Assembly (NCBI GenBank): GCA_937902925.1
Contig: CALFNN010000103.1
Span: 186,001 to 250,000, forward strand
Length of the DNA stretch: 64,000 bases
Reading direction: 5' to 3'
DNA from: an uncultured Opitutaceae bacterium
Lineage (GTDB): Bacteria > Verrucomicrobiota > Verrucomicrobiia > Opitutales > Opitutaceae
Shown: piece by piece, positions 24,201 to 34,281 of the stretch
Layout: each line of letters begins with the position of its first letter
Numbering within the stretch: the stretch's first letter is position 1
Position numbers and translations under genes: made by a program
Notes under the pieces: model-generated
Databases searched by the model: none
The model's input: the letters and a program-made list of their open reading frames with translations, nothing else
What the model was told of the DNA's origin: nothing

Positions 24201-27200
24201 GTCAGCGTCACCGCGGTTGGCGCGGTAGGCGGCGTATACGTGACAATCAGGGTCGGATTGCCGACGCTGCTGGTGACCGAGTTGCCGGCGGCATCGTAGA
24301 GTCTGACGGTCGCAACGCCGCCTGTGGCAACGGCGGTCTGGAGACCGCCGGTCGTAGAAGTGCCGACGTCGAACGTGACGGACGTGTCGCCGCCGGCGAT
24401 CGAACTATCGGTCGCGATCAGCGTCGCACCGATGTAGAGCTCGGCTTTGCCTCCGGTCGCCTGGGCGGTCGTGATCGTGGCGCTGGCGGTGAGATCGGTG
24501 TTGGTGGCGTTGAGCGTGTTGGCCACGACGGTGCCGCCGACGGGGGTCAGCGTGACGGCGGTTGGCGCGGTCGGCGCGGTGTAGTCGACGGTCAGGGTGG
24601 GATTGCCGACGCTGCTGGTCGTCACGTTGCCCGCCGAGTCGTAGAGCTTGACGGTCGCAACACCGCCCGAGGTGACGATCGCCTGCAACCCTGTCGTCGT
24701 GGACGTGCCGATGTCGAAGGTGACGAGGGCATCGCCGCCGGCGATGGAGTTGTCGGTGGCGATCAGCGTCGACCCGATATAAAGTTCCGCCATCCCACCG
24801 GTGGCCTGGCCCGCGGTGATGGTCGCGGTGGCGGTAAGATCGGTGTTGGTGGCGTTGAGGCTGTTGGCCACGACGGTGCCGCCAACGGGCGTCAGGGTGA
24901 CCCCGGTCGGTGCGGTCGGCGCGGTATAGTCGACGTTCAGGGTGGGATTGGCGACGCTACTGGTCGCCACGTTGCCAGCCAGATCGTAGAGTTTGACGGT
25001 CGCGATGCCGCCCGCGGCGATGGCGAGCTGCAACGCGCCCGTCGTGGATGTGCCGATATCGAAGGTCACGGAGGTATCGCCGCCAGCGATGGAATTGTCG
25101 GTCGCGATCAGCGTGGCGCCAATGTAGAGTTCCGCTTTGCCACCGGTCGCCTGGCCGGCGGTGATCGTGGCGCTGGCGGTGAGATCGGTGTTGGTGGCAT
25201 TGAGCGCGTTGGCGACAACGGCGCCGCCGGTCGGAGTCAGTGCGACGGCCGTCGGTGCAGTGGGCGGCGTCGTGTCTTCCGTGACCGTAAACGTGCTGGA
25301 GGCAGAACTGGCGTTGCCCGCGGCATCGGTCGCCGTCGCGGTGAAGGTGTATACTCCGTCGCCGATGAGCGGGTGGCCGGTGTAGTCGAAGCTCCAATTG
25401 CCACTGCCATCGGCCGTCGTCGTGCCAATCACGCCTGTCCCGACACGCGTCATCGTCACCGTGCTGTTGGCTTCGGCCGTGCCAGCGAACACCAGTGTCG
25501 AATCGCTCGTGATGCCATCTGAGGAAGAAGCACCCGTGTCCGTGGTGATCCCCGTGATGGCAGGCGCGGCTGGGGCGGAGGTATCGAGCACGTAGGCCTG
25601 GCTGAAGACCGTCCCGCTGTTCCCCGCGGTGTCAGTCACACGCACCTTCAGCGTGTTACTGGCCGTCAGGGTCTGGCTACTGAGCGACCACGTGTTCTGG
25701 CCAACGGTTGTCGTCGCGGTTGCCCATGTCGCGCCGTTGTCCAGCGAAACTTCGACAATCTCACCGGCAACCATATTGGCGCTGAGCGTGCCGGAGATCG
25801 TCTGCGCAGTGGCCATGGTGAGGAAATCGGTCGAACTGATTCCCGTGTCAGCGGAGAAAGCTGCGGTCGCGATCGTCGCCGTCGGCGCGGTGCTGTCGAG
25901 GAGGTAGGCCTGGCTGAAGACCGTGCCCGTGTTGCCGGCGGCGTCGGTGACGCGAACCTTCAGCGTGTTGCTGGCCGTGAGGGTCTGGCCACTGAGCGAC
26001 CACGTGTTGGCACCGACCGAGGTCGTCGCCGTTGTCCATGTCGAGCCGTTGTCGAGCGAGACCTCGACGATTTCACCGCTGACCATATTCGCACTGAGGG
26101 TGCCGGAGATGGTCTGCGCCGCGGTGTTGGTGATAAAGTCGGTCGAACTGGTGCCGGTGTCGGCCGAGAACGCCGCCGTCGCGATCGTCGTCGTCGGCGC
26201 GGTGGTGTCGACGGTGACGCTCAAACCGCTGGACGCGACGCTCACGTTGCCCGCCGCATCGGTCGCCTTGGCCGTGAGAGTGTGACTGCCCTCGGACAGG
26301 GCGGAGGAGGTGATCGACCAGTTTCCGCCGGTGGCCGTGGCCGTGCCGAGCACGGTGGTTCCATCCGTATCATAGAGCGTCACCGTGCTGCTCGCTTCGG
26401 CCGTGCCGGCAAATATCGGGGTCGTGACACTGGTAATGTTGTCGGTATTGCTCGATCCGCTGTCGGACCCGGCGGCTAGATCCGGGGCGCTTGGCGCTGC
26501 CGGCGCGGTGGTATCGAGCACGTAGGCTTGGCTGAACGTCGTGCCGCTGTTGCCGGCGGTGTCGGTGACCCGCACTTTCAGCGTGTTGCTCGCCGTCAGC
26601 GTCTGGCCGCTGAGCGACCAGGTGTTGGCACCGACCGAGGTGGTGGCCGTCGTCCACGTCGAGCCATTGTCGAGCGAGACCTCGACGATTTCACCGCTCA
26701 CCAGATTCGCGCTCGTGGTGCCGGAGATCGTCTGCGCCGCGGTCTTAGTGATGAAGTCGGTCGAACTCGCGCCGGTGTCGGCCGAGAACGCCGCCGTCGC
26801 AATCGTCGTCGTCGGCGCCGTTGTATCGAGGACGTAGGCCTGGCTGAAGACCGTGCCGCTGTTGCCGGCGGTGTCGGTAACGCGGACTTTGAGCGTATTG
26901 CTCGCCGTCAACGTCTGGCCGCTGAGCGACCACGTGTTGGCGCCGACCGAGGTCGTCGCGGTCGTCCAGGTCGAGCCGTTGTCCAGCGAGACTTGGACAA
27001 TTTCACCGGCAACGATGTTCGCGCTGAGGGTGCCGGAGATCGTCTGCGCCGCGGTGTTGGTGATGAAGTCGGTCGCACTGCTGCCGGTGTCGGCCGAGAA
27101 CGCCGCCGTCGCGATCGTCGTCGTCGGCGCCGTCGTATCGAGGACGTAGGCCTGGCTGAACGTCGTGCCGCTGTTGCCGGCGGTGTCGGTGACCCGCACT

Positions 27201-30200
27201 TTCAGCGTGTTGCTCGCCGTCAGCGTCTGGCCGCTCAGCGACCAGGTGTTCGCGCCGACGGAGGTCGTGGCGGTCGTCCAGGTTGAGCCGTTGTCCAGCG
27301 AGACTTGGACAATTTCACCGGCAACGATGTTCGCGCTGAGGGTGCCGGAGATCGTCTGCGCTGCGGTTGCGGTGATGAAGTCGGTGTTGCTCGTGCCCGT
27401 GTCCGCTGAGAACGCCGCCGTTGCGATCGTGGTGGTCGGCGCGGTGGTGTCGAGGACGTAGGCCTGGCTGGCCACCGTGCCGCTATTGCCGGCGGTGTCG
27501 GTGACGCGAACCTTCAGGGTGTTGCTCGCCGTCAGCGTTTGACCGCTGAGCGACCAGGTGTTGGCGCCGACCGAGGTGGTGGCGATCGTCCACGTCGAGC
27601 CGTTGTCGAGCGAGACCTCGACGATTTCACCGCTGACCAGATTCGCGCTCGTCGTGCCAGAGATGGTCTGCGCCGCGGTGTTGGTGATGAAGTCGGTCGA
27701 ACTGCTGCCGGTGTCGGCCGAGAACGCCGCCGTCGCGATCGTCGTCGTCGGCGCGGTGGTGTCGATGGTGACACTCAAACCGCTGGATGCGACGCCGACG
27801 TTGCCCGCGGCATCGGTGGCCTTGGCGGTGACGGTATGGCTGCCTTCGGAAAGGGCGGAGGACGTGATCGACCAGTTGCCGCCGGTGGCCGTGGCCGTGC
27901 CGAGCACGGTGGTTCCATCCGTATCGTAGAGTGTCACCGCGCTGCTCGCTTCCGCGGTGCCGGTAAACGTCGGGGTCGTGACACTCGTGATGTTGTCGGT
28001 GTTGCTCGATCCGCTGTCGGAGGCAGCAGCCAGATCCGGGGTGCTTGGCGCCGCCGGCGCGCTGGTATCGAGCACGTAGGCCTGGCTGAACGTCGTGCCG
28101 CTGTTGCCGGCGGTGTCGGTGACCCGCACTTTCAGCGTGTTGCTCGCCGTCAGCGTCTGGCCGCTGAGCGACCAGGTGTTGGCGCCGACCGAGGTGGTGG
28201 CGGTCGTCCACGTCGAACCGTTGTCGAGCGAGACTTCGACGATTTCACCGCTCACCAGGTTCGCGCTCGTGGTGCCGGAGATCGTCTGCGCCGCGGTCTT
28301 GGTGATAAAGTCGGTCGAACTCGTGCCAGTGTCGGCCGAGAACGCAGCCGTCGCGATCGTCGTGGTGGGCGCGGTAGTGTCGATGGTGACACCGAGGCCG
28401 CTGGAAGCGGTGCCAACGTTGCCCGCGACGTCGGTGGCCTTGGCCGTCACGGTATGGCTGCCTTCCGAGAGGGCGGAGGAAGTGATCGACCAGTTGCCGC
28501 CGGTGGCGGTGGCGGTGCCAAGCACCGTGGTGCCGTCCGTGTCATAGAGCGTCACCGTGCTGCTCGCTTCCGCGGTGCCGGTAAACGTCGGGGTCGTGAC
28601 ACTCGTGATGTTGTCGGTGTTGCTCGATCCGCTATCGGAGCCGGAACTCAAATCCGGCGTGCTCGGTGCCGCCGGCGCGCTGGTATCGATGGTGACACTC
28701 AAACCGCTGGATGCGACGCTCACGTTGCCCGCCGCATCGGTCGCCTTGGCCGTGAGAGTGTGGCTGCCTTCAGAGAGGGCGGAGGAGGTGATGGACCAGT
28801 TGCCGCCGGTGGCCGTGGCGGTGCCGAGCACGGTGGTCCCGTCGGTGTCGTAGAGTGTCACGGTGCTGCTCGCTTCCGCCGTGCCGCCAATCGACGGGGT
28901 CGTGACACTGGTGATATTATCGGTGTTGCTCGATCCACTATCGTAGAGGAAACTCAAATCCGGCGTGCTCGGTGCCGCCGGCGCCTGGTTGTCGACGGTG
29001 GCATTGGTGGTATCGGCCGTCGTGGTGGATTGGGCGTTGCTGTCCGTGGCGGTCACCGACACGTTCCGGTTGGTCGTGCCATTGATCGCTCCCGCAACGA
29101 TCGGGTAGGTGGCCGTCCAGGTGTTCGAGCTGTTGCTCGCCGACACGGCGGCGCCGCCGCCGAACTGGCTGAAGTCGACGGTGACGGTCGAAATGTTCGT
29201 GTTCTTGTCGCCGCTCGCGACAGTGTTGTTCCAAGTCGCGGTGACGGTGTCTCCGATCTTGTAGGCGCCGCCGGTGCCGGAGGCGCCGGAGATGGAGATT
29301 TTCGCATCAATTACGATCGGCGCGCTGTTGCTGACCGAAATTGTGGCGCTGGCGTCGGCCGTGCTGGCCGCCGCGGCGACAAATCCGGCCGCTCCGGCCA
29401 AATTGTAGGTCGTGCCTCCCGTCGAGGTCGCGCCGTTCTTGTTCAGTAGAACATTGACCCCCGCCCGGTCCACGGCGCTCAACGTTAGTGTGAAAGCGGT
29501 GGCGGACGAGATCTCGACGTTGGGAGTGGTGGTGAGGGTGTAGGTGGAACCGCCTTCGCCTGTGAGCGTGAATTTGCTGGCGACGATGTCATTGGTGGCA
29601 CCGCTCGTCGCGGCGAAATTAGTGCCTGTCACCACAAGCGCTCCCGTGCTGGCGTCATAGGTGGCGGAGGTGATGGTGGGGGTGAGAGCGGCGTAGGTAA
29701 ACTGGTCGCTTGCACTCGTGGCACTGGTGCCATTGGCGGTGGTGACGGTGATGTCGACCACTCCGGCGGCATGAGCCGGCGAGTTCACGGTGACCGACGT
29801 TGCACCATTGACGACCACCCCCGTTCCGGCCGTGCCGCCAAAACTGACGCCGGTGGCGCCAGTCAGATTGGTGCCGGTAATGGTAACCGAAGTGCCGCCG
29901 ACGGTGGAGCCGCTCGTCGGCGAAACCGAGCTCACCGTCGGGGCGAGGCCGTAAGCCGCGACGACATTGAAAGATCTCAGCGACAGATTCTCGTTGTTTG
30001 AGTTACTTTCGGTAAAATGGACCGTAAACGAGGTGATTTGCACCCCGGAAAACGCGCTGGTCCAGGCGCCGGAGTAATTATCTGCCCCAGCGGTGCCGGT
30101 AACCGGGCTGCCACTCAGGTCGATCGTTCCGCCTCCCAGTTTGTTCGCAGTAAGATAGACATTCCAGACGCCGCTCGTGACGAATTCCTGTAAAGTGACA

Positions 30201-30481
30201 GCACCAAGCTCGAACGAACCCACGGTGCTGTTGTTGGCCGAGACTGTGATCGTGGAGGTGCCCGTCGTCGCGCCGGTGAGAAATGCGCCAGTCCCATCCT
30301 TGTCGACCGAGATGCTGCCACTGACGATATAGTCCGCACTGGAGACGGTGGCGCCGCCATCCGTGAAGGTCCCACTCCCAATATCCTGCAAGCCGGTGGA
30401 GGTGGCAAGTGAACGAGCCACGCCCGCGGCGAGAAACAATGCGATGAACCTGAGAAACGAGAACGGTCGAAGGGTGATCAT
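21293..30481 (-). CDS. Giant secreted Ig-like repeat protein (3,062 aa), probable adhesin
   Basis: A signal peptide (residues 1-26, [16 protein letters not shown]) is followed by a Ser/Thr/Gly-rich beta protein in which I see no cysteine. Order by rough residue number: an N-terminal beta region; an IPT/TIG domain near 180-265 ([20 protein letters not shown]); about 499-2197, sixteen roughly 100-residue Ig-like repeats of three types; a putative-Ig (He_PIG-like) region near 2470-2557 ([19 protein letters not shown]); an MBG/YDG-type domain near 2560-2634 ([18 protein letters not shown]); an Ig-like domain near 2720-2800 ([14 protein letters not shown]); and a C-terminal beta region ending VTTQIVVNP. 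No LPXTG, autotransporter barrel or PEP-CTERM anchor is visible, so the attachment or secretion route is unknown. A tail-collar gene lies upstream on the same strand. Confidence 0.92.
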   Translation of the reverse strand: MITLRPFSFLRFIALFLAAGVARSLATSTGLQDIGSGTFTDGGATVSSADYIVSGSISVDKDGTGAFLTGATTGTSTITVSANNSTVGSFELGAVTLQEFVTSGVWNVYLTANKLGGGTIDLSGSPVTGTAGADNYSGAWTSAFSGVQITSFTVHFTESNSNNENLSLRSFNVVAAYGLAPTVSSVSPTSGSTVGGTSVTITGTNLTGATGVSFGGTAGTGVVVNGATSVTVNSPAHAAGVVDITVTTANGTSATSASDQFTYAALTPTITSATYDASTGALVVTGTNFAATSGATNDIVASKFTLTGEGGSTYTLTTTPNVEISSATAFTLTLSAVDRAGVNVLLNKNGATSTGGTTYNLAGAAGFVAAAASTADASATISVSNSAPIVIDAKISISGASGTGGAYKIGDTVTATWNNTVASGDKNTNISTVTVDFSQFGGGAAVSASNSSNTWTATYPIVAGAINGTTNRNVSVTATDSNAQSTTTADTTNATVDNQAPAAPSTPDLSFLYDSGSSNTDNITSVTTPSIGGTAEASSTVTLYDTDGTTVLGTATATGGNWSITSSALSEGSHTLTAKATDAAGNVSVASSGLSVTIDTSAPAAPSTPDLSSGSDSGSSNTDNITSVTTPTFTGTAEASSTVTLYDTDGTTVLGTATATGGNWSITSSALSEGSHTVTAKATDVAGNVGTASSGLGVTIDTTAPTTTIATAAFSADTGTSSTDFITKTAAQTISGTTSANLVSGEIVEVSLDNGSTWTTATTSVGANTWSLSGQTLTASNTLKVRVTDTAGNSGTTFSQAYVLDTSAPAAPSTPDLAAASDSGSSNTDNITSVTTPTFTGTAEASSAVTLYDTDGTTVLGTATATGGNWSITSSALSEGSHTVTAKATDAAGNVGVASSGLSVTIDTTAPTTTIATAAFSADTGSSSTDFITNTAAQTISGTTSANLVSGEIVEVSLDNGSTWTIATTSVGANTWSLSGQTLTASNTLKVRVTDTAGNSGTVASQAYVLDTTAPTTTIATAAFSADTGTSNTDFITATAAQTISGTLSANIVAGEIVQVSLDNGSTWTTATTSVGANTWSLSGQTLTASNTLKVRVTDTAGNSGTTFSQAYVLDTTAPTTTIATAAFSADTGSSATDFITNTAAQTISGTLSANIVAGEIVQVSLDNGSTWTTATTSVGANTWSLSGQTLTASNTLKVRVTDTAGNSGTVFSQAYVLDTTAPTTTIATAAFSADTGASSTDFITKTAAQTISGTTSANLVSGEIVEVSLDNGSTWTTATTSVGANTWSLSGQTLTASNTLKVRVTDTAGNSGTTFSQAYVLDTTAPAAPSAPDLAAGSDSGSSNTDNITSVTTPIFAGTAEASSTVTLYDTDGTTVLGTATATGGNWSITSSALSEGSHTLTAKATDAAGNVSVASSGLSVTVDTTAPTTTIATAAFSADTGTSSTDFITNTAAQTISGTLSANMVSGEIVEVSLDNGSTWTTATTSVGANTWSLSGQTLTASNTLKVRVTDAAGNTGTVFSQAYLLDSTAPTATIATAAFSADTGISSTDFLTMATAQTISGTLSANMVAGEIVEVSLDNGATWATATTTVGQNTWSLSSQTLTASNTLKVRVTDTAGNSGTVFSQAYVLDTSAPAAPAITGITTDTGASSSDGITSDSTLVFAGTAEANSTVTMTRVGTGVIGTTTADGSGNWSFDYTGHPLIGDGVYTFTATATDAAGNASSASSTFTVTEDTTPPTAPTAVALTPTGGAVVANALNATNTDLTASATITAGQATGGKAELYIGATLIATDNSIAGGDTSVTFDIGTSTTGALQLAIAAGGIATVKLYDLAGNVATSSVANPTLNVDYTAPTAPTGVTLTPVGGTVVANSLNATNTDLTATATITAGQATGGMAELYIGSTLIATDNSIAGGDALVTFDIGTSTTTGLQAIVTSGGVATVKLYDSAGNVTTSSVGNPTLTVDYTAPTAPTAVTLTPVGGTVVANTLNATNTDLTASATITTAQATGGKAELYIGATLIATDSSIAGGDTSVTFDVGTSTTGGLQTAVATGGVATVRLYDAAGNSVTSSVGNPTLIVTYTPPTAPTAVTLTPVGGTIVANALNATNTDLTASATITAGQATGGKAELYIGATLIATDNSIAGGDTSVTFDVGTSTTTALQVAVTTGGVATVKLYDASANTSISSVGNPTLVVDYSAPTLNTISRQVPGTVNTAAASVTYRVAFNEGVTGVDVTDFALTVVSGTPTGTIASVNPVSTSVYDVAVNTIAGQGQLRLDLKASGTGIADLAGNALADGGFTTGDFYIAGVANVFDAVNLVNGATLNVSNATSNMVAQRFTTAASAPLSLTTVTALLGSVTGSPSPVVTIVTDNSGVPGSTVVTTLTNPTSLTANTLNVWTSTQLLAASTTYWAVFSDTSASGVYTLQASTATSGGIGTWITSPTDYVFYYGVNAATGPQAGALKLAIGATSTPTITSTLTASGTYGTAFGGYTITATNLPTSFAATGLPTGLTLDTSTGVISGTPTQAGSFNVSLTGTNGSGTGVPSTLVLTVAKAALTATADNKTRPYGAGNPALTVSYTGLRNGDTAASFTEPVASTSATSSSQVGTYAITVSGGTSANYTFSYASGTLTILAASQTITFAAPADATLGQTVTLTATASSGLTVSFSVVSGPATVSGNIVSFTGTGSVTVRASQSGNVNFFSAAPSVDRSFNVTAGTPPVVTTGTQIPAPAPGSTATLSVGSSNPNVTYQWQRDGSTVSGATGPSLTLTDVQPPTAGLYTYTATIPGGGSGTSNPVIVGISTTDKVIGTGSDVGENIVHPNGNTYDQVLLQGPAATVTADTAQITRISFVDLTNDIVQVEFSGAGTLSVTMDGASSPSPASNYNQPGVDYVKGHAGLVITGANETSNITVFSVGPVTAVNSSLFKAGVTYDGVADIAFIAIQSTNGKFGSVRTGNANYFATTGFTGVYAPGVQFSGPVNVGDISASDSATPVLILGSATATNITGGDLFQPNGQPVKVSGITQLKFVSGTTSQGTVLPAQANRGVLQQDGVNVTTQIVVNP
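23890..28985 (-). repeat. Array of sixteen Ig-like coding repeats (types A, B, C)
   Basis: Inside the giant gene, three repeat families alternate. Type A ([10 protein letters not shown]...[12 protein letters not shown]) occurs five times including one divergent copy; type B ([16 protein letters not shown]...) seven times; type C ([15 protein letters not shown]...) four times. In transcription order they run A A B A B B B B A B B A C C C C. Type B units are spaced about 312 bp apart and are nearly identical at DNA level, including long shared stretches, so copy number could change by recombination. Confidence 0.9.
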
Positions 30482-30555
30482 GGGAAAAGGTGGGAACGCG
30501 GGACGGTTGCCATCTGGCGCGGGCTGTAAGACTAGGGTGATTGGCTGGGTGGATT

Positions 30556-30589
30556 GTTCGCTCGCGCCCGGAGACAGGCGCGAGCGAAC
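30556..30589 (-). terminator. Strong hairpin after the tail-collar gene
   Basis: A perfect 13-bp stem GTTCGCTCGCGCC / GGCGCGAGCGAAC with an 8-base loop, 77 bp past the collar-protein stop and about 75 bp before the giant gene start. No T-tract follows, so the class is uncertain. It may separate the two transcripts or form the 5' leader structure of the giant gene. Confidence 0.55.
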
Positions 30590-30666
30590 GGTTTCGAAAT
30601 CATTTCCGAGCGAAGGGGCGTTTTGTTTTCGTAGCGATCCCGCGCTCGGATGAGGATGGGGGTGGA

Positions 30667-31287
30667 TCAGTTCCGTGACGGGAAAATTCCCTGGAGGGCG
30701 ATGACGAAGTTAACCCCCAGATAAGGGGGGGCGGTGTCGACGGGCAGACTGCTCCCCGCCGCGCCAACCGTAATCGCACCCGTTCCAGTGAGAGTCACGC
30801 CACCGAGGGTTCCGGTCGCTGCCGAAGGCGCAGCATAACTGTTGACCTGGGTCGGCGCCGTTCGGCTGGGCACTTCAGCCTGTCCAGGTATATTCCCAAC
30901 GGGACTCGCTGCCGTTGCCTGCGCTGCGGCCGCCGCGACTGCCACCGCGAGCGCGGTGCCGCCGGCTGGATTATACGTCGCGATGTGGGTATGCGTCGGC
31001 AGCTGGCTTTGGGTCAGGGTGATGGACTCCGAGCCGCCGGCTTCACCGAGATCGACGGGTTGAAGTCCCGGTCCCGCTGAACCATTGCCCGAATGCACCG
31101 GCACGCGACTGCGGAGATCGGGTAGCTGGAAGGTGGTCGTGCCGTTGCCGCCATAAGTGGTGCCGAGGAGGCTGAACAGCGCGGCGTTTTGGTTGATGGG
31201 CAAAAGCTGGCCGTTGCATAGCGCCCAGCCGCGCGGGTTGAAGTTGAATCCGACCATCCTGATCTCTCCGACGAACGGTTGTGACAT
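30667..31287 (-). CDS. Phage tail collar (microcystin-dependent protein-like) domain protein
   Basis: A 206-residue protein of the Mdp/tail-collar type. It begins [20 protein letters not shown] and continues [20 protein letters not shown], then [20 protein letters not shown], all hallmarks. The middle has [15 protein letters not shown] with the HxH of the collar domain, and the C-terminal [19 protein letters not shown] is the usual ending. Stand-alone chromosomal members are not tied to a prophage, and their role is poorly known (surface or extracellular assemblies). No other phage genes are present. It lies between the giant adhesin-like gene and a divergent GNAT gene. Confidence 0.93.
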   Translation of the reverse strand: MSQPFVGEIRMVGFNFNPRGWALCNGQLLPINQNAALFSLLGTTYGGNGTTTFQLPDLRSRVPVHSGNGSAGPGLQPVDLGEAGGSESITLTQSQLPTHTHIATYNPAGGTALAVAVAAAAAQATAASPVGNIPGQAEVPSRTAPTQVNSYAAPSAATGTLGGVTLTGTGAITVGAAGSSLPVDTAPPYLGVNFVIALQGIFPSRN

Positions 31288-31632
31288 GTGGGAATCTCCT
31301 GTTTTTCTGTTTTCGTTTTAGTTGGGACCCCGGGAATGGGAGCCCAAAAGGGTCAGCTGCGCCGTCGCCTTCGCCTTGGGCTTTCCTAGAGGTAGTTCCC
31401 GGCCGAAATGGCCAGATGTCACCAAAGCGAAGTTACTTGCAGAAAGGGGCCAGGCGATCCGTTTTTTCGTCATATCCGAGCCGCGTTCGCCGCGGCATTT
31501 CGAGTCGAAGGGCAGGTCGATCGGTCGAGACGAGGGCGCGCTCATGCTCGCTTGCGCCGGTCGATCCTCCAGGTTGCCGGACGATGCGGTTGCCAACGAT
31601 GTCGGAAAACGAGATACGTGCGTGACGCAATC
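31288..31632. other. Intergenic region between divergent collar and GNAT genes
   Basis: This 345-bp stretch holds both promoters. It is A/T-richer next to the collar gene (A-rich on the minus strand around 31301-31325). ORFs crossing it are upstream extensions of the GNAT frame or shadows. I see no clear promoter boxes or repeats. Confidence 0.5.
31296..31300 (-). promoter_or_regulatory. Shine-Dalgarno site of the tail-collar gene
   Basis: The minus strand reads AGGAG followed by 8 bases and then the ATG at 31287. It is one of the few well-placed Shine-Dalgarno motifs in the window, where most genes have pyrimidine-rich leaders. This suggests strong or differently controlled translation. Confidence 0.75.
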
Positions 31633-32175
31633 ATGACCGCCCCGCCTTCCTGCACCCTGCGCCCCGCCAGATCGGGCGACACGGCATTCCTGTTCCGGCT
31701 GTATGCGAGCACGCGCGCCAACGAGATGGCGGGAACGGGCTGGCCGGCGGCACAACAGGAGGCGTTCCTGCGCTCGCAATTCGCGGCGCGCAGCCGCGAC
31801 TACGCGGCAAATTATCCCCGCGCCGCGCACCAGATCGTTTTGGTCGGGCGCGCGCCGGCCGGGGCGTTGATCGTGGACCGCGCTGCGGAAGAGATCCGCG
31901 TCGTCGACATCGCGTTGCTGCCGGCGCAGCGCGGGAAAGGAATCGGCCGGCGGTTGCTGGGCGGGCTCATCGCCGAGGCGGGAACCGCGGGCCGGCCGCT
32001 GCGGCTGCAGGTGTTGAAGACGAATCGCGCGGCGCGGCTTTACGCCCAGCTCGGCTTCACGCCCGCCGGGGAGGACGGGCTCTACCTGAAAATGGAATGG
32101 CGCGCCGGCCGCCAAGCGCCGCTCGCAGGCGCTGGAGGGATGGGGGGCGCCGGCGCGCCAAAAAAGTTTGATTGA
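31633..32175 (+). CDS. GNAT family N-acetyltransferase
   Basis: A 180-residue acetyltransferase. The acetyl-CoA loop is seen in VVDIALLPAQRGKGIGRRLL (Q/R-x-x-G-x-G/A) around residues 92-111, followed by LRLQVLKTNRAARLYAQLGF, the typical motif B. The substrate is unknown. The N-terminus MTAPPSCTLRPARSGDTAFL and the FRxQFxAR-type second block are of the kind found next to tail-collar genes. The ATG at 31633 is 33 bp downstream of several in-frame codons lacking similarity. The beta-hydroxylase gene follows after 33 bp, so these two are probably co-transcribed. Confidence 0.88.
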   Translation: MTAPPSCTLRPARSGDTAFLFRLYASTRANEMAGTGWPAAQQEAFLRSQFAARSRDYAANYPRAAHQIVLVGRAPAGALIVDRAAEEIRVVDIALLPAQRGKGIGRRLLGGLIAEAGTAGRPLRLQVLKTNRAARLYAQLGFTPAGEDGLYLKMEWRAGRQAPLAGAGGMGGAGAPKKFD

Positions 32176-32208
32176 GCCGGCGGGCCGGCCCCGGAAAAAT
32201 CCGACGCC

Positions 32209-32802
32209 ATGCAACCGAGTTTCCGCCTCACCCCGCGATTCGATCCCACGCGCCTGCAGGCCGATCTCGACGAGGTCGCCGCCGCCGAGTATGTGCCGCA
32301 CTTCAACACCGGCTACTACGAGGGCGACTGGAGCGCGGTGCCGTTGCGCTCCGTCGGCGGGCGGGCGGGCAATATCTATCCCGATCCCACCGCGAAAACG
32401 GCTTTCGCCGCCACGCCGCTGCTGGCGCGTTGCCCCTACGTGCGCGAGGTGCTGGCCTTCTTCGCCTGTCCCCAGCAGGCGGTGCGGTTTCTCCGGCTGA
32501 AGGCGGGTTCCGTCGTGAAGGAGCACACCGACCTCGACCTCGGTTACGAGGACGGCGAGGTCCGATTGCACATCCCGGTGCGCACGAATCCCGAGGTCGT
32601 CTTCATGCTCGGTGGCGCGCGGGTCGAGATGCGGGAGGGCGAGTGTTGGTATAACAACTTCAACCTGCCCCACAGCGTGGCGAATCGCGGCTCGACGGAT
32701 CGGATTCATCTCGTGATCGACTGCGTGGTGAACGAGTGGCTCGACGCGCTGCTCACCGCGGACGCGGCCAGGGCGGGCGGATCGCCGATGGCGCCGGGCT
32801 GA
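32209..32802 (+). CDS. Aspartyl/asparaginyl beta-hydroxylase domain protein
   Basis: A 197-residue 2-oxoglutarate/Fe(II) dioxygenase-like protein. Key elements are RFLRLKAGSVVKEHTDLDLG with the HxD metal pair near residues 105-107, VRLHIPVRTNPEVVFML, and NNFNLPHSVANRGSTDRIHL with the second His and the 2-oxoglutarate-binding Arg. Family members hydroxylate Asp/Asn or Pro in peptides. Here a peptide substrate is plausible given the Nif11 peptide gene 1 kb away on the other strand. Its last 97 bp overlap, tail to tail, the 3' end of the sulfotransferase gene. Confidence 0.9.
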   Translation: MQPSFRLTPRFDPTRLQADLDEVAAAEYVPHFNTGYYEGDWSAVPLRSVGGRAGNIYPDPTAKTAFAATPLLARCPYVREVLAFFACPQQAVRFLRLKAGSVVKEHTDLDLGYEDGEVRLHIPVRTNPEVVFMLGGARVEMREGECWYNNFNLPHSVANRGSTDRIHLVIDCVVNEWLDALLTADAARAGGSPMAPG

Positions 32803-33773
32803 GCGAGCCGGAGCATTTCGAGCTGCGCATAGGGGCGCTCGAGCCAGACGGCGGCGAGGCGGCGGATCTCATCGGTCGCTTCGCGCTGCTTTTCGGCGGT
32901 GTCGTCCGCGTGGGGCAGGCCGGGGGTCTTGGCGTCGGCTTGCGAGGCGAGTTGCATCCGCGCGAGGTCGGCCGGCGTCCAGTTGCAGCCGAAAAACTTC
33001 CCGAGCGACCCCCACAGGACGCCGGGCAGCTCCCGGAAATTCACGAGGCGGCCGTGACCGAGTTGGGCATGCATCGACGCGGCCACGCAAATCCGCGCGA
33101 GCACGCGGGCGCAATACTCGTCGAGTGACATTTGCGCGACGGCCACCGGGTCGAAATCGAAGAGGCGCGGATCGACGATCCCGGGAATCATCTGGACGCC
33201 GCGCTGCCGGTGCTGAGAGACCATCACCTCGACGGGATCGCGGTAGAGAAAAATCCACGGCACCTCCGGAAACGCCTCGCGAATCAGCGGCAGCTCGAGC
33301 GTGTGCCAGCTGTCGAACTTGATGAAGAGCTGGCGCTCGCCGCCACCGCGCCGCTGGCCGAGGGCGGCGACGAGCCCGCGAAACCACGCGATGCGTTCGT
33401 CCGGTGTGATCCGGGGATCGCGACGGTGTGCCCCCAGCACCTGGTCGATCGGCGGGGCCTCCGAGATGACGATGTTCTGCGGCAGCGCGGCGAGCATCTG
33501 TGCGACGAGAGTCGAGCCGCAGCGGGACAGGTGGAAAATGAATCCGCTCGGCGGCAGCCACGGCTGCTTGTGGGGCAGGTCGGCGAGAATCTCGACGGGC
33601 GTCTGGCGGCGGAAGAGCAGGTGGGCCGGATCGTGCAGCGCATGGGCGATGGTTTGCTCGAAAAACGGATCGGTGAAGCGGACGTCGCCGAGGCGGCACC
33701 AGTCCATGGTCAGGCAGGCGTTCTGCCAGCGCAGGTTGATCGGCGTCCAGCCGGACAGGTCGGAGGCGTTCAC
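32706..33773 (-). CDS. Sulfotransferase family protein
   Basis: A 355-residue PAPS-dependent sulfotransferase-fold protein. The 5'-phosphosulfate loop is FIFHLSRCGSTLVAQML at residues 77-93, and the 3'-phosphate region is WIFLYRDPVEVMVSQHRQRG around 185-204. The start is the GTG at 33773, whose GTGA overlaps the stop of the Nif11 gene, so translation of the two is coupled. It would sulfate a hydroxyl or amine on a peptide, lipid or sugar; the coupling points to the Nif11 product or its partner, which is an inference. It is the last gene of the long minus-strand run and overlaps the convergent beta-hydroxylase gene by 97 bp. Confidence 0.88.
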   Translation of the reverse strand: MNASDLSGWTPINLRWQNACLTMDWCRLGDVRFTDPFFEQTIAHALHDPAHLLFRRQTPVEILADLPHKQPWLPPSGFIFHLSRCGSTLVAQMLAALPQNIVISEAPPIDQVLGAHRRDPRITPDERIAWFRGLVAALGQRRGGGERQLFIKFDSWHTLELPLIREAFPEVPWIFLYRDPVEVMVSQHRQRGVQMIPGIVDPRLFDFDPVAVAQMSLDEYCARVLARICVAASMHAQLGHGRLVNFRELPGVLWGSLGKFFGCNWTPADLARMQLASQADAKTPGLPHADDTAEKQREATDEIRRLAAVWLERPYAQLEMLRLAQPGAIGDPPALAASAVSSASSHSFTTQSITR

Positions 33774-33991
33774 GGGAGGTGCCTTTCGAACCACGCGCGC
33801 TGCGCGGCCTGTAACGCCGCGCGGACCTGGTCGCCGTCGAAGGCGCAGCCGCGGGCGGTGCCGGCGGCCACAACCCGCTCGACAAACGCGTCGGGGTGCG
33901 CGGTGCCGGTGAGGCCGGCGAACAGCGAAGGGTCCTCGAGCACGAGACGGTGGAATTCGGCGAAGCCGGGCGAAGGCGGGGATGAATCCAT
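33770..33991 (-). CDS. Nif11-domain small protein
   Basis: A 73-residue protein with a Nif11-type domain: FHRLVLEDPSLFAGLTG, then DAFVERVVAAGTARGCAF and DGDQVRAALQAA. This domain forms the leader of one class of RiPP precursors, but it also occurs alone. Here only about ten residues (RAWFERHLP) follow the domain, with no Gly-Gly site and no Cys/Ser/Thr-rich core. It is thus either a stand-alone Nif11 protein or a leader separated from its core. Its stop overlaps the sulfotransferase start (GTGA), and the 84-codon gene lies 20 bp upstream. Confidence 0.8.
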   Translation of the reverse strand: MDSSPPSPGFAEFHRLVLEDPSLFAGLTGTAHPDAFVERVVAAGTARGCAFDGDQVRAALQAAQRAWFERHLP

Positions 33992-34011
33992 GGCGGGCGC
34001 GGGGCGGCGGG

Positions 34012-34266
34012 TTACGCGAACGTGGCCGCGGCGGCTTTCAGGTCGGCGATGGTTTGCGCGAGTTCGTTGTCGGTGAGGACGTCGACCGCAGAGCGCGCGG
34101 CGAGCGGTCCCCGCCGCTGGTTCGCGGCGGCGTGGAGCGCCTGGCTCACCGTCGCCGCGAGATGCCCGGCGAGGGTGCGGGCGCGGGGATGGGTGGGAAA
34201 CGAGTCGAGGGTCGCTTGGAACGCCTGCGTCAGGGTGGGCTTCTTTTTCCGGCGGGGAGTTGTCAT
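34012..34266 (-). CDS. Small basic protein of unknown function (84 aa)
   Basis: An 84-residue ORF with a lysine/arginine-rich start (MTTPRRKKKPTLTQAFQATL) and otherwise helical, Ala-rich sequence ending DLKAAAATFA. I recognise no domain. It is likely genuine because it is packed 15 bp after the barrel-like gene and 20 bp before the Nif11 gene with no competing frame. It could be a second small substrate or partner of the Nif11/sulfotransferase pair, but nothing in it shows this. Confidence 0.6.
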   Translation of the reverse strand: MTTPRRKKKPTLTQAFQATLDSFPTHPRARTLAGHLAATVSQALHAAANQRRGPLAARSAVDVLTDNELAQTIADLKAAAATFA

Positions 34267-34281
34267 GAGGAGGAAGAAAAA

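Noticed and set aside
23890-28985. CRISPR array or tandem mobile element
   Set aside because: The repeats are about 300 bp, in frame and encode Ig-like domains; there are no short repeats with unique spacers and no cas genes.
23474-29449. Long plus-strand ORFs (682 and 636 codons) across the giant gene
   Set aside because: They mirror the repeats of the minus-strand gene and show Arg/Gly-rich repetitive sequence; they are products of codon bias.
30667-31287. Prophage signature from the tail-collar gene
   Set aside because: No integrase, capsid, terminase, portal or other tail genes lie nearby; chromosomal stand-alone collar-domain genes are common.
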